A stretch of DNA of 64,000 bases from Macrococcus bovicus. Its GTDB lineage: Bacteria; Bacillota; Bacilli; Staphylococcales; Staphylococcaceae. The notes under the pieces were generated by a model, which was not told the origin of the DNA, did no database searches, and worked only from the letters and a program-made list of their open reading frames with translations. The translations under genes and the position numbers were made by a program. Within the stretch, counting starts at the first letter, position 1. Each line of letters opens with the position of its first letter. Shown piece by piece: positions 36,302-45,773 of this stretch. Location of the stretch: positions 1-64,000 of the forward strand of contig NZ_SCWF01000006.1 of assembly GCF_004359575.1 (NCBI RefSeq). The letters are read 5' to 3'.

Positions 36302-37648
36302 CTAATCCTTCAAGGTCATCTTGCAGACTGCTTCAACATGGGTCGTCTGCGGGAACATATCGACTGGCGTGATCTCATCGATATGATATTTTGTCTCCAG
36401 CAGCTGAATGTCACGCATCAAGGTTGAAGGATTACAGGATACATAGACGATACGCTGAGGTGTCAGTTCAAGTAATGTCTCAATAAAGACGGCATCGCAG
36501 CCTTTACGCGGCGGATCGACCATTACGACATCCGGTCTGATGCCTTCCTCACGCCACTTCAGAATAATATCTTCTGCTTTACCGGCTTCAAAGTGTGTAT
36601 TGGATAAGTGATTAAGCGCTGCATTCCGCTTGGCGTCCTCTATCGCTTTCTCCACTATTTCCACACCGTAGACCCGTTCAGCATGTGCTGCCATAAACAA
36701 GCCGATCGTACCGATGCCGCAGTAAGCATCGATGACGTTCTGACTGTCTGTCAGTTCTGCGTAATCCAGCGCCTGACGGTACAGTTTTTCTGTCTGCTCG
36801 TGATTGACCTGATAGAAACTCATATCTGAAATCTCAAATGTCAGCTGATCCAGCTGATCGTGTATATAATCATGGCCGCGGATCGTTCTGGACTGACTGC
36901 CGAGGATGACATTCGTCTTCTCACTATTGATATTCTGTCTGATACTTGTCACATACGGAAACTGAGCCATCAGTTCATCCGCAATCTGTTCAAGTTCAGG
37001 CAGATGCCGGCTTTTAGTGACAAAAACGACCATCGTTTCATTCACTGTCGTGCCGCTGCGGAGCATGATATGTCTCAGGTTGCCTCTATGGCGCCGTTCA
37101 TCATAAATACTGACATTGTATTGCGTGAGCAGCTGACGAATCGTATTCATCAGTTCATCATGACTCTCCTTCTGAATCAGACATTCTTCTATCGGCACTA
37201 TATCATGCGACCGGGGTCTGTAGAATCCCGTTACAATGCCCTCCCGGTACTGGACGGGCAGCTGACTCTTATTGCGATAACGCCAAGGATTCTCCATTCC
37301 TATAATCTCGCGCACCGGAATATCGAGCTTCGTCATTTTGCGGACTAAATTCTTCACCTGATTTTCCTTCATGGTGAGCTGCGCCTGATAATTCAGATGC
37401 TGTGTATTACAGCCGCCGCACTGCTGATAATAGATGCAGGGCGGCGTTACACGGTCCGGACTTTCTGTGTCAATTGACAGCACTTTGCCGATACCAAACC
37501 CTTTATTCTGCTTGATCAGCTTAAAAGTGACCGTTTCGTTCTTCACTGTCTGCGGGATAAAGATAGGATAACCTTCTATTTTGACAACACCGTTACCTTC
37601 GTGCGTATAATCGATGACTGTACCTGTTAATATATCGTTTTTCTTCAT
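36302..37648 (-). CDS. rlmCD: 23S rRNA (uracil-C5)-methyltransferase RlmCD
   Basis: A 448-residue TrmA/RumA-family enzyme that methylates C5 of uridines in 23S rRNA with SAM. The TRAM domain, iron-sulfur cysteines (CIYYQQCGGC and EECLIQ), SAM motif DAYCGIGTIGL and catalytic DPPRKGCD plus C405 in YVSCNPST are all intact. In Gram-positive bacteria one RlmCD modifies both U747 and U1939. It contrasts with the paralog at 15002-16414, where the same Cys is Arg. Confidence 0.93.
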   Translation of the reverse strand: MKKNDILTGTVIDYTHEGNGVVKIEGYPIFIPQTVKNETVTFKLIKQNKGFGIGKVLSIDTESPDRVTPPCIYYQQCGGCNTQHLNYQAQLTMKENQVKNLVRKMTKLDIPVREIIGMENPWRYRNKSQLPVQYREGIVTGFYRPRSHDIVPIEECLIQKESHDELMNTIRQLLTQYNVSIYDERRHRGNLRHIMLRSGTTVNETMVVFVTKSRHLPELEQIADELMAQFPYVTSIRQNINSEKTNVILGSQSRTIRGHDYIHDQLDQLTFEISDMSFYQVNHEQTEKLYRQALDYAELTDSQNVIDAYCGIGTIGLFMAAHAERVYGVEIVEKAIEDAKRNAALNHLSNTHFEAGKAEDIILKWREEGIRPDVVMVDPPRKGCDAVFIETLLELTPQRIVYVSCNPSTLMRDIQLLETKYHIDEITPVDMFPQTTHVEAVCKMTLKD

Positions 37649-37761
37649 TCATTTCTCTCTTTCATTTTCAAGTGTTAACTTTAATCAGGCCTTCTTCCTT
37701 GATATATTCTATCACAGTTTCGCTGACATCTACATCGAGGACATCAGTTTGCGATTACATA

Positions 37762-37786
37762 GATTACTTGGAAATGATATGGGTAT
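37762..37786 (+). promoter_or_regulatory. SigB-type promoter of the SDR gene
   Basis: GATTAC (37762-37767), 13-base spacer, perfect GGGTAT (37781-37786), 35 bases before the ATG. The -35 is a four of six match. No good SigA promoter is visible in this gap. Confidence 0.5.
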
Positions 37787-37820
37787 AGTCTATTAAACTA
37801 ATCTAAAGGAGACTACACTC

Positions 37821-38642
37821 ATGTATAACGACTTAAAGGATAAAGTGGCACTGATTACAGGCGGCGCATCTGGTATCGGTAAAGCGATTGCTCTGCGTTT
37901 TGCTGAAGAAGGCATGAAAGTTGTCATCAACTATCACTCAAGAGCAGACGAAGCAAATGAGCTTGTGGAGGCTATTCAGGCTAAAGGCGGCGAAGCCATT
38001 GCCATCAAAGCGGATACAACAGACGAAGAAGAGTTTCTCGGCCTATTCAGCCAAACACTGGCTACATACGGTGCTCTCCATGTCATGGTCAACAATGCGG
38101 GCATGCAAAAAGATATCGTCAGCCATGAAATGTCGACAGAGGAATTTGATAAAGTCATGAACGTCAACCTACGCGGTACTTTCATCGGTTCACGTGAAGC
38201 CATCAAGCATTATATGGACAAGAAATATAAAGGGGTCGTCATCAATATCTCCAGCGTCCATGAAATCATTCCTTGGCCACATTACGCCCAGTACTGTGCA
38301 AGTAAAGGAGGCGTCAAGCTTCTGACCCAGAGCTTAGCTCTTGAATATGCGCGTGTCCAGATCCGCGTCAATAACATCGCACCTGGTTCCATCAACACCC
38401 CGATCAATGCTGAGAACTTCTCAACTGAAGAGAAGAAAAAAGAAGCGGACGGCTTTGTGCCGATGGGTTATGTCGCTGAGCCGGAAGAAATCGCCAGCAT
38501 CGCCGCTTTTCTTGCCAGTAAGGAATCAAAATATATCACAGGTCAGACAATCGTCGCAGATGGCGGCCTTTCTCTCTACCCTTCCCACCGCAACTGGGAG
38601 TATGATGAGCTGGCAGCATCATTTACCGACGAAATCAAATAA
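37821..38642 (+). CDS. SDR oxidoreductase, glucose 1-dehydrogenase-like
   Basis: A 273-residue short-chain dehydrogenase. The NAD(P) loop is TGGASGIGKA (14-23), NNAG follows at about 91, and the catalytic Ser-Tyr-Lys lie in NISSVHE and YCASKGG. Closest by feel to glucose 1-dehydrogenases (PWPHYAQYCASK; C-terminal GQTIVADGG), but substrate is not proven. AAAGGAG precedes the ATG. Stands alone between rlmCD and dgkB; a SigB-type promoter suggests stress control. Confidence 0.82.
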   Translation: MYNDLKDKVALITGGASGIGKAIALRFAEEGMKVVINYHSRADEANELVEAIQAKGGEAIAIKADTTDEEEFLGLFSQTLATYGALHVMVNNAGMQKDIVSHEMSTEEFDKVMNVNLRGTFIGSREAIKHYMDKKYKGVVINISSVHEIIPWPHYAQYCASKGGVKLLTQSLALEYARVQIRVNNIAPGSINTPINAENFSTEEKKKEADGFVPMGYVAEPEEIASIAAFLASKESKYITGQTIVADGGLSLYPSHRNWEYDELAASFTDEIK

Positions 38643-38645
38643 TAG

Positions 38646-38677
38646 AAAACGCAAAATCCTGATGGATTTTGCGTTTT
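38646..38677. terminator. Bidirectional terminator of the SDR gene and dgkB
   Basis: 14-bp perfect stem (38646-38659 with 38664-38677), four-base loop; the dgkB stop codon follows directly. Confidence 0.92.
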
Positions 38678-39640
38678 TTATTCGATATCTGTGAGGGTAT
38701 ACTGGTCATCAATTTTCTTCATCTTCTCAATATTATTTGAACGCGTGATATCGTCGAGCGGACTGAAAATCTCTAAATGACTCGCCAGATTGACGAAATG
38801 AGCGGGTAATACACCGCCGTATTCACCGTCCACATTCAAGTCCATCATTTCATACGAGGAGACCTTGATCTCCTTCGCCTTGATATAGTGGACCTTCGGA
38901 TGGTTAAGGTGTTCGCCGCGCGAAGCAAGCGTCAGCAGATGGCCGAACTCTGCCAGATTCACTTTTTCCAGGAACAGCAGCGTGAAGTAGCCATCATTGA
39001 TAGAGGCATCAGGCACCAGCTTTTCAAAGCCGCCGACAGAGTTGGTCAGTCCAATCAGGAAGAGCATGACTTCTCCTGAGAAGACCTCGCCATCGTATTC
39101 AATGCGGACATCAGTCGGTTTGATCTCCGGCAGCATCTCAAGCCCTTTAATATAGTAGGCTAACGGACCGATGACAGTCTTCAGTTTGCTTGGTGCCTCG
39201 TAAGATACCGAAGTGATTTTGCCGCCCCCCGCAATATTGATAAAGTAGCGGCTGTTCATGCGTCCGATATCGACCGGTACCGTTGTCCCTTCTATGATGA
39301 CATCAACAGCTTCCATGATATCCTTTGGTATCATGAGCGCACGGCCGAAGTCATTGACCGTTCCCATGGGTATCACCCCTATTTGAGGCAGGTCCGGCAG
39401 ATCGGCTATGCCGTTGACCACTTCATTGAGCGTGCCGTCACCACCAGCTGCGATGATAATATCGAATTGATCCTGGACTGCAGCACGGGCCGCGATAGTG
39501 GCGTCACCCGCCGCTGTTGTCGCATGGGCACTGGTTTCGTAGCCTGCCTGCTCCAGTTTGATCAGCACGTCAGGCAGCGTCTTTTTGAAGAGTTCTCGAC
39601 CAGACGTCGGATTATAGATAATTCTTGCTCTTTTTCTCAT
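38678..39640 (-). CDS. dgkB: Diacylglycerol kinase DgkB
   Basis: A 320-residue soluble lipid kinase that turns diacylglycerol back to phosphatidic acid, recycling the by-product of lipoteichoic acid synthesis. The nucleotide-binding motif AAGGDGTLNEVVNG lies at about 64-77 and PMGTVNDFGR at about 91-100. GGGTGA precedes the ATG. In S. aureus it directly follows gatB; here about 2.8 kb of accessory sequence separates them. Confidence 0.93.
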   Translation of the reverse strand: MRKRARIIYNPTSGRELFKKTLPDVLIKLEQAGYETSAHATTAAGDATIAARAAVQDQFDIIIAAGGDGTLNEVVNGIADLPDLPQIGVIPMGTVNDFGRALMIPKDIMEAVDVIIEGTTVPVDIGRMNSRYFINIAGGGKITSVSYEAPSKLKTVIGPLAYYIKGLEMLPEIKPTDVRIEYDGEVFSGEVMLFLIGLTNSVGGFEKLVPDASINDGYFTLLFLEKVNLAEFGHLLTLASRGEHLNHPKVHYIKAKEIKVSSYEMMDLNVDGEYGGVLPAHFVNLASHLEIFSPLDDITRSNNIEKMKKIDDQYTLTDIE

Positions 39641-39676
39641 AGCTGTTCACCCTTTCGGGAAATTCCCTTGTTTTTA

Positions 39677-40937
39677 CTAGCGTCGGCGTCCACCGAATAT
39701 ATTACGCACAATTTCCCGACCTATCTGTCTGCCGACGGATGTAAGGACAGAAGTCGCCATCTTCTGAAGTTCAGATGGTTTTTCTTTCGTCACCTTCCTG
39801 TCAGGCTGCTCAGGTTCTTTGACATCGGTCAGTTTCTGCTGCAGAAGCTCATAAGCACTCTCGCGGTCCAGTTCTTCTTTGTAGGTTGCATAGAAGGGAT
39901 TCGCTTCAAGTGGAATCGGCTGACTTAAGACACCGATTTTACTTTCAGGCGGTCTGATCCACGCACGTTCTACGATACCCGGCTGACCGTCACTGTTCAG
40001 GAAAGAGACCAGTGCCTCACCGGTCTTCAGTTCTCCGATGACGCTTTCTACATCCAGGTCCGGATTCTGTCTGAAGGTCTCTGCTGCACTCTTCACGGCT
40101 TTCTGGTCACGAGGCGTGAACGCCCGCAGCGCATGCTGAACACGGTTTCCGAGCTGACCGAGTACCTCGTCCGGCAAATCAATCGGGTTCTGTGTCACGA
40201 AATAAACACCGACCCCTTTAGAACGGATGAGACGGACAACTTGTTCAATCTGCGTGACGAAGGCTGGATTGGCGTCTTTGAATAAAAGGTGCGCTTCGTC
40301 AAAGAAGAAGACAAGCTTCGGTTGATCAGCGTCGCCTACTTCCGGCAGCATTTCAAACAGTTCAGTCAGCAGCCAGAGGAGGAATGTGGTATAGAGCAGC
40401 GGCTGCCTGTAAAGTTCTACTGCATGCAGAATATTGATGACCCCTTTACCCTTCTCCTGTTGCAGGAAATCTTCCAGTCTGAGAGCTGGCTCACTGAAGA
40501 AATGACTGGCACCTTGACTATCCAGCTCCAGCAGTTTACGCTGAATGGCACCGATAGACTGCTTCGTCAGATTGCCGTATTTCGTCGTATATTCAGCAGC
40601 ATGGTCACCCATATGGTTAAGCAGAGCCTGCAGATCTTTCAGGTCAAGCAGCGTCAGTCCTTCGTCATCGCTGATTCTGAATGCCATAGTGAGGATACCT
40701 GTCTGCGTCTCATTCAGACCCATCAGACGGGACAGCAGGAGCGGGCCCATCTCCGTGACCGTTGCACGTATCGGCGTCCCCATCTTGTAAGAAGACGGGT
40801 ATGCCTGCTTTTGAGAACTGTTCTGTCATCACCTTCAGTGTAATCGTCTTACCTGTACCCGTTGCGCCGGCAATCAGACCGTGGCGATTCGCCATTTTTT
40901 CTTCTATCCCGATATTCTTGGCAATTGCTAATGTCAT
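39677..40937 (-). pseudogene. HerA-type ATPase (DUF853/YjgR) with internal deletion and frameshift
   Basis: Two adjoining frames together encode a DUF853 ATPase. The first (40937 inward) gives [17 protein letters not shown] with an intact Walker A and runs to AGIPVFLQ; the second resumes at [16 protein letters not shown] (about 40783) and continues to the end, with Walker B KLVFFFDEAHLLF. Compared with the E. coli YjgR layout, about 50 residues between PVF and the RATV motif are missing, and the join near 40785-40800 changes frame. So the gene is broken by a deletion of a length not divisible by three. No restart with a ribosome site is evident at the second frame. GGGGATGAAAG precedes the original ATG. 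Confidence 0.85.
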
Positions 40938-41001
40938 CTTTCATCCCCACTTTATCAATAATATCGCTGTCTCTAATTTAGCTTATTCTACGAAATTACA
41001 C

Positions 41002-41029
41002 AAAAAAAAGATTCTTGTCAGAATCTTTT
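41002..41029 (-). terminator. Terminator of the GrpB-like gene
   Basis: 10-bp stem (41006-41015 with 41020-41029), four-base loop, eight T on the minus strand; the stem contains the stop codon. Confidence 0.88.
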
Positions 41030-41524
41030 CCGCCATGCTTCTGCTTCTTTTTTCAGCTGCAGCATGTATTCGATTCCGTTGACCTGAGATTCGATCTCAT
41101 CTTCAGCCTGCTGCTTATTTTTCACCAGAAAATGAATATATTGTGCCTTCGCTGATTCGTTCTGCCTTAAATAATCCCGGAACAACAGCAGCGACTCGAC
41201 CTGCTTGCTATCATGCTGCTCGACCCACCTGATCTGAATAGAGGGCCCCTCCGTCTTTTTCTCGTGCATGATGCAGTCCGGTGCCCATTCAATACATTTA
41301 AAGCCGAGCGCTTCGATGGCAGCCATCTGTTTTTCTACATGCTGATAGTGCTTGACGACCGGCATGATATTGATTTCTTCTATAAACGGCAATCCATCAA
41401 CAGCCGAACTGCCATATTGATGTATTTCAGTAATCGCATTTCCCAGGATTTCAATCAGCTGCTTCGATTCTTCAATAAATAAAAGTCTGTACTCCAGAAA
41501 ACTGCGGGGCGTATTTTTGATCAT
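41018..41524 (-). CDS. GrpB-like nucleotidyltransferase-fold protein (UPF0157)
   Basis: A 168-residue protein with the GrpB/UPF0157 outline: YGSSAVDGL near residue 38 resembles the family GSTAVPGL motif, and the C-terminal FRDYLRQNESAKAQYIHFL is typical. The metal-binding KPxIDI element reads PFIEEINIM here, so one catalytic aspartate is replaced by Asn and activity is doubtful. It lies in the accessory patch between dgkB and gatB. Probably a divergent member without known substrate. Confidence 0.65.
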   Translation of the reverse strand: MIKNTPRSFLEYRLLFIEESKQLIEILGNAITEIHQYGSSAVDGLPFIEEINIMPVVKHYQHVEKQMAAIEALGFKCIEWAPDCIMHEKKTEGPSIQIRWVEQHDSKQVESLLLFRDYLRQNESAKAQYIHFLVKNKQQAEDEIESQVNGIEYMLQLKKEAEAWRKRF

Positions 41525-41686
41525 AGTATGTCCCTCACTTGTATCTCATGTCATTTGATCTTTCTGTTATAGATACATATTCAAAACATATTACCATTTT
41601 TATAAATTATAAACATTTTACTTCTATCTTACTAGCAATTTGATATTTATGTTAAAATAACAGTATTGATAACATGGAGGACTCAG

Positions 41687-42358
41687 ATGAAAAATATACT
41701 CTTCTGGCTTTACGTTGTACTTTCAGTCTTATTAATTGGTTTCGGTTATATTTACTGGCAATCCACTGTTTCAGCCCGTCAGACCTCTCAGACAGACATG
41801 AAAACCATCACATTCAAAGATAAAGCCCTTCAAGATATTTACCGTCAAAATAAAGAGATGAACATCACTGTCTTATCCACACCTTATCAGGTCTCAGATG
41901 ATGATCAGAGCTTGGTGCAGATGCTGCGTGATCAGTATCCGGCGCTTAGGATAAAGGAACAGATGATCAAGACAGCGAGTGATAAGATCGATGTCGATAA
42001 AATAAAGGATACAGAGCCTGATATCGTTCTACTCGATGCACTGACCCTTAATGATTTTACAGAAAAAATCCCTGCAGAGGCGCACAACAAACAGCTTGCT
42101 CAAATAATCGATGATCTAACATCAGACCATATTGAAGTCCGAACGATCGGCACTCGTCCTTCAACGGATCAAGCATTCAAGAGGTATCAGATAGAAGAAG
42201 AAGACTATTTTAAAGATTCCAAAACTTATTATGCCCAATCGAAAAAATGGCCAAAGGCTGAGCTGGCAGATAGCTATGACTCTCAGACAGAACTGCTGAC
42301 TGCCCGTGGTCTCGATAGCTGGTATAGCCATATTACTGATTACCTTTTTAAGAAATAA
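41687..42358 (+). CDS. Membrane-anchored protein, possibly SGNH-like
   Basis: A 223-residue protein with one N-terminal helix (about 3-24) and an extracytoplasmic domain. Segments PDIVLLDALTLNDF and GLDSWYSHITDYLF recall SGNH/GDSL-type surface hydrolases of staphylococci, but the nucleophile motif GDS is not visible (the expected strand reads ITVLSTPYQ). I therefore do not assign an activity. GGAGG six bases before ATG 41687; an upstream in-frame start lacks one. The gene and its upstream gap look more A+T-rich than their neighbours. Confidence 0.6.
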   Translation: MKNILFWLYVVLSVLLIGFGYIYWQSTVSARQTSQTDMKTITFKDKALQDIYRQNKEMNITVLSTPYQVSDDDQSLVQMLRDQYPALRIKEQMIKTASDKIDVDKIKDTEPDIVLLDALTLNDFTEKIPAEAHNKQLAQIIDDLTSDHIEVRTIGTRPSTDQAFKRYQIEEEDYFKDSKTYYAQSKKWPKAELADSYDSQTELLTARGLDSWYSHITDYLFKK

Positions 42359-42402
42359 ATTTCTTATTCCGGTCGTAATCTGTTCAATCAAGATTTAAAA
42401 AG

Positions 42403-42431
42403 AAGCTGATATGCTCCAGGCATATCAGCTT
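42403..42431. terminator. Bidirectional terminator before gatB end
   Basis: 12-bp stem (42403-42414 with 42420-42431), five-base loop, A-tract before and T-tract after. Serves gatCAB and the convergent membrane-protein gene. Confidence 0.9.
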
Positions 42432-42437
42432 TTCATA

Positions 42438-43865
42438 TTATCTTTTTTCAAGTTCTTCCTTCAGAATCTGGTTAACCAGCTGCGGGTTCGCCTGCCCTTT
42501 TGAGATCTTCATGATCTGACCGACGAGGAAGCCCATCGCTTTTCCTTTACCGTTCTTGAAGTCCTCAATGGATTGAGGGTTGTTATCAAGTGCTTCAGTC
42601 ACGAATGCGCGGAGCTGTTCCGGATCAGACACTTGTACAAGCCCTTGTTCCTCCATAATGACTTTCGGTGCTTTGCCTGACTCAACTGTATCAGCAAAGA
42701 CTTTTTTAGCGATTTTACTCGAGATTGTGCCATCAGCGAGCAATTTCACCATTTCTGCCAGATTAGCAGGTGTTAAAGCGGTGTCGCCTAAGTCCTTCTG
42801 GTTTTTGTTCAAGTATTCGTTAACGCCGCCCATCAGCCAGTTAGAAGCTAACTTTGCGTCTGCTCCAAGCTTCAGCGTCTCTTCAAAGAAGTCAGACATC
42901 TCTTTTGTCAGCGTCAGAACATGCGCATCATAAGCAGGGAGGCCATATTCATTCACATATTTCTCTTTACGTGCATCCGGCAGCTCAGGAATCGATTCAC
43001 GGACACGCGCTTTCCATCCTTCATCGATGAAGAGAGGCACTAAATCTGGTTCCGGGAAATAGCGGTAGTCATCCGAGCCTTCTTTGACACGCATGAGAAT
43101 GGTTTTACCGGTTGCCTCATCAAAACGACGTGTCTCCTGCAGAATCTCTCCGCCCGCAAGCAATACTTCTGCCTGGCGTTTTTCCTCGTGCTCTAAACCA
43201 CGACGGACGTAGTTGAATGAGTTCAGGTTTTTAAGTTCAGTCTTCGTACCGAATTCTTCACGGCCGACTGGACGTAATGAAATGTTGGCGTCACAGCGGA
43301 GTGAGCCTTCTTCCATCTTACAGTCAGATACCCCTGTATACTGAATGATCGCTTTCAGCTTCTCAAGGTAGGCATACGCTTCTTCCGGTGTACGGATATC
43401 AGGTTCCGAGACAATTTCAACAAGTGGTGTCCCTTGACGGTTTAAGTCGACCAGTGAGTGACCGTCTTTATGTGTCAGTTTACCGGCATCCTCCTCCATA
43501 TGAAGACGTGTGATACCGATGCGTTTTGTTTCGCCGCCTACTTCGATATCGATATAGCCGTTTTCACCGATCGGCTCATCAAACTGTGAAATCTGATAAG
43601 CTTTCGGATTATCTGGATAGAAATAGTTTTTACGGTCAAATTTGGTTTCTGTTCTGATATCCATGTTCAGTGCCATTGCTGCGCGCATAGCCCAGTCGAC
43701 TGCTGTCCGGTTGACGACTGGCAGCACCCCAGGATAACCCAGGTCGATGACACTGACATTGGTATTCGGTTCTGCACCGAAATGGGCAGGCGAACTTGAG
43801 AACATCTTGGATTCAGTTTTCAGTTCAACATGGACTTCAAGTCCGATTACTGTTTCGAAATGCAT
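42438..43865 (-). CDS. gatB: Aspartyl/glutamyl-tRNA amidotransferase subunit B
   Basis: A 475-residue subunit that binds misacylated tRNA and activates it for amidation to Gln-tRNA or Asn-tRNA. It opens with [11 protein letters not shown] and shows CDANISLR and the YatY-like tail domain (about 325-475, ending [19 protein letters not shown]). AGGAG lies before the ATG; 12 bases after gatA. Last gene of gatCAB. Confidence 0.96.
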   Translation of the reverse strand: MHFETVIGLEVHVELKTESKMFSSSPAHFGAEPNTNVSVIDLGYPGVLPVVNRTAVDWAMRAAMALNMDIRTETKFDRKNYFYPDNPKAYQISQFDEPIGENGYIDIEVGGETKRIGITRLHMEEDAGKLTHKDGHSLVDLNRQGTPLVEIVSEPDIRTPEEAYAYLEKLKAIIQYTGVSDCKMEEGSLRCDANISLRPVGREEFGTKTELKNLNSFNYVRRGLEHEEKRQAEVLLAGGEILQETRRFDEATGKTILMRVKEGSDDYRYFPEPDLVPLFIDEGWKARVRESIPELPDARKEKYVNEYGLPAYDAHVLTLTKEMSDFFEETLKLGADAKLASNWLMGGVNEYLNKNQKDLGDTALTPANLAEMVKLLADGTISSKIAKKVFADTVESGKAPKVIMEEQGLVQVSDPEQLRAFVTEALDNNPQSIEDFKNGKGKAMGFLVGQIMKISKGQANPQLVNQILKEELEKR

Positions 43866-43877
43866 TTCATCGTCTCC

Positions 43878-45323
43878 TTATAATGTTTGATAACGGTCAT
43901 GTAAGTTGAATTTCTGTTCATACTGATAAGCCACGTTGTAAATTTTCTGCTCATCAAATGGTTTACCGATGATCTGCAGGCCGATCGGGCGACCGTTATG
44001 TTCACCACATGGTACAGAGATCGATGGCAGACCTGCTAAGTTCACAGGGATCGTTAAGATATCGTTGGCATACATCGTCAGTGGATCATCAATCTGTTCA
44101 CCGATATTGAACGCAGGTGTCGGCGCCACTGGTCCGACGATGACATCGTAATCAGCAAAGACTTTCTCGAAGTCCTGCTTGATCAATGTACGGACTTTCT
44201 GCGCTTTTTTGTAGTAGGCATCGTAATAACCAGAGCTGAGCGCATATGTACCAAGCATGATACGACGTTTGACTTCGTCACCGAAACCTTCCTGACGAGT
44301 CTTTTTGTAGAGCTCTTCTAAGTTCTGGGCCCCTTCTGCCTGATAACCATAACGAATACCATCGAAACGCGCTAAGTTCGCTGAAGCTTCTGATGATGAA
44401 ATAATATAGTAAGTAGCAACGCCGTATTTTGCATTCGGCAGTGACACTTCCTCAATGGTTGCACCGAGGTCGCTTAATTGTTTAATTGCCGCTTCAATGG
44501 ATGCTTTAACTTCCGGTGAGACCCCTTCACCTAAATATTCTTTAGGTACCGCAACACGAAGGCCCGTTAAATCTTTATCGATGTTTGAAGTGAAATCAAC
44601 ATTATTGACAGGCGCACTTGTTGAATCCATTTTGTCGTGACCCGCGATCACTTCAAGGACAGTCGCATTATCTTTGACGTTACGTGTTAATGGACCAATC
44701 TGGTCAAGTGAAGAAGCGAATGCAACAAGGCCGAAACGAGAGACACGTCCGTAAGTCGGTTTCATCCCGACGACACCACAATATGACGCAGGCTGACGGA
44801 TAGAGCCACCCGTATCTGAACCTAAGGTGAATGGAACAAGGCTTGCTGCAACAGCTGCTGCACTACCCCCTGAAGAGCCACCCGGCACAGCTAGATGGTC
44901 GAACGGATTGACGGTCTTCTTATAGTGAGAGTTCTCTGTAGAGCCGCCCATCGCGAACTCGTCCATATTCAGCTTACCGACAAGAACAGCATTCTCGTGA
45001 TTCAGTTTATTCATCACCGTCGCATCATAGACAGGATTGAAATTCGTCAATATCTTAGACGCACAAGTCGTCTCGACATTTTTAGTGACAATATTGTCTT
45101 TAATCCCCATCGGAATACCGAACAGTTTACCTGCAGGCGCCTGGTTATCCAGCGCTTCTGCTTTTTTCATCGCATTCTCTTTATCAAGCGCGAGGAATGA
45201 ATTGATGATACCATCTTCTTTTTCGATATTAACGAATGTATCAGCAATCAGTTCTGATGGTTTGATTTCTTTATTGTGAATCATCTTGGATAATGATTCG
45301 ATCGATTCATATCTTAATGACAT
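43878..45323 (-). CDS. gatA: Aspartyl/glutamyl-tRNA amidotransferase subunit A
   Basis: A 481-residue amidase-signature enzyme that releases ammonia from glutamine. The Ser-cisSer-Lys triad lies in GIKDNIV (Lys near 79), [13 protein letters not shown] (about 150-160) and [13 protein letters not shown] (about 170-182). AGGAGG precedes the ATG. Two bases after gatC. Works with GatB and GatC because this lineage lacks glutaminyl-tRNA synthetase. Confidence 0.96.
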   Translation of the reverse strand: MSLRYESIESLSKMIHNKEIKPSELIADTFVNIEKEDGIINSFLALDKENAMKKAEALDNQAPAGKLFGIPMGIKDNIVTKNVETTCASKILTNFNPVYDATVMNKLNHENAVLVGKLNMDEFAMGGSTENSHYKKTVNPFDHLAVPGGSSGGSAAAVAASLVPFTLGSDTGGSIRQPASYCGVVGMKPTYGRVSRFGLVAFASSLDQIGPLTRNVKDNATVLEVIAGHDKMDSTSAPVNNVDFTSNIDKDLTGLRVAVPKEYLGEGVSPEVKASIEAAIKQLSDLGATIEEVSLPNAKYGVATYYIISSSEASANLARFDGIRYGYQAEGAQNLEELYKKTRQEGFGDEVKRRIMLGTYALSSGYYDAYYKKAQKVRTLIKQDFEKVFADYDVIVGPVAPTPAFNIGEQIDDPLTMYANDILTIPVNLAGLPSISVPCGEHNGRPIGLQIIGKPFDEQKIYNVAYQYEQKFNLHDRYQTL

Positions 45324-45325
45324 TC

Positions 45326-45622
45326 TTATTCTCCTCCTAAGATTGAAGGCACACGGAACTGACCATCTTCTTTGACCGGTGCATTTTTCAGTACTTCTTC
45401 CTGGCTCAAACTTTGTTCGGCTGTATCCGGACGCAGCACATTCTGCAGGTCCAGCACGTGGAACGTCGGTTCAACGTTGTCAGTGTCCACTTCTTCCAGC
45501 TGGTTGGCAAAGTTCAGAATCGCTTCAAGCTGTCCGCTGAATTTCACCGCTTCTTCTTCAGTGATGGCAAGACGTGCTAAATGGGCAACGTGTTTAACCT
45601 GATCATTTGTAATCGTTGTCAT
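45326..45622 (-). CDS. gatC: Aspartyl/glutamyl-tRNA amidotransferase subunit C
   Basis: A 98-residue GatC that wraps around GatA and stabilises the complex ([17 protein letters not shown] at the start; VPSILGGE at the end). ATG at 45620-45622 with AGGAGG six bases upstream. First gene of the operon. Confidence 0.95.
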   Translation of the reverse strand: MTTITNDQVKHVAHLARLAITEEEAVKFSGQLEAILNFANQLEEVDTDNVEPTFHVLDLQNVLRPDTAEQSLSQEEVLKNAPVKEDGQFRVPSILGGE

Positions 45623-45705
45623 GTTTATCCTCCTAAGCATGTATAGCATCTATAAATTTTATCAAATTTAATGCAAAAAATCTAAAAAAACTAAAAATAG
45701 TTGTA

Positions 45706-45732
45706 TGAAAACGCTTTAACGCGATATATAAT
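45706..45732 (+). promoter_or_regulatory. putP promoter region with cre-like site
   Basis: A perfect -10 TATAAT (45727-45732) without a clear -35. Just upstream TGAAAACGCTTTAA (45706-45719) matches the CcpA cre consensus TGWNANCGNTNWCA at all but one position. Position over the -35 region suggests repression by CcpA; CcpA control of putP is known in S. aureus. Confidence 0.55.
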
Positions 45733-45773
45733 TAATCATGTAAAAGAATATTCATAAGTTTGGAGGAAAACAC

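Noticed and set aside
39641-42437. Phage-defence island, suggested by a HerA-type ATPase
   Set aside because: DUF853 is a housekeeping-like HerA relative, no nuclease partner (NurA, Sir2, DUF4297) lies beside it, and the gene is broken.
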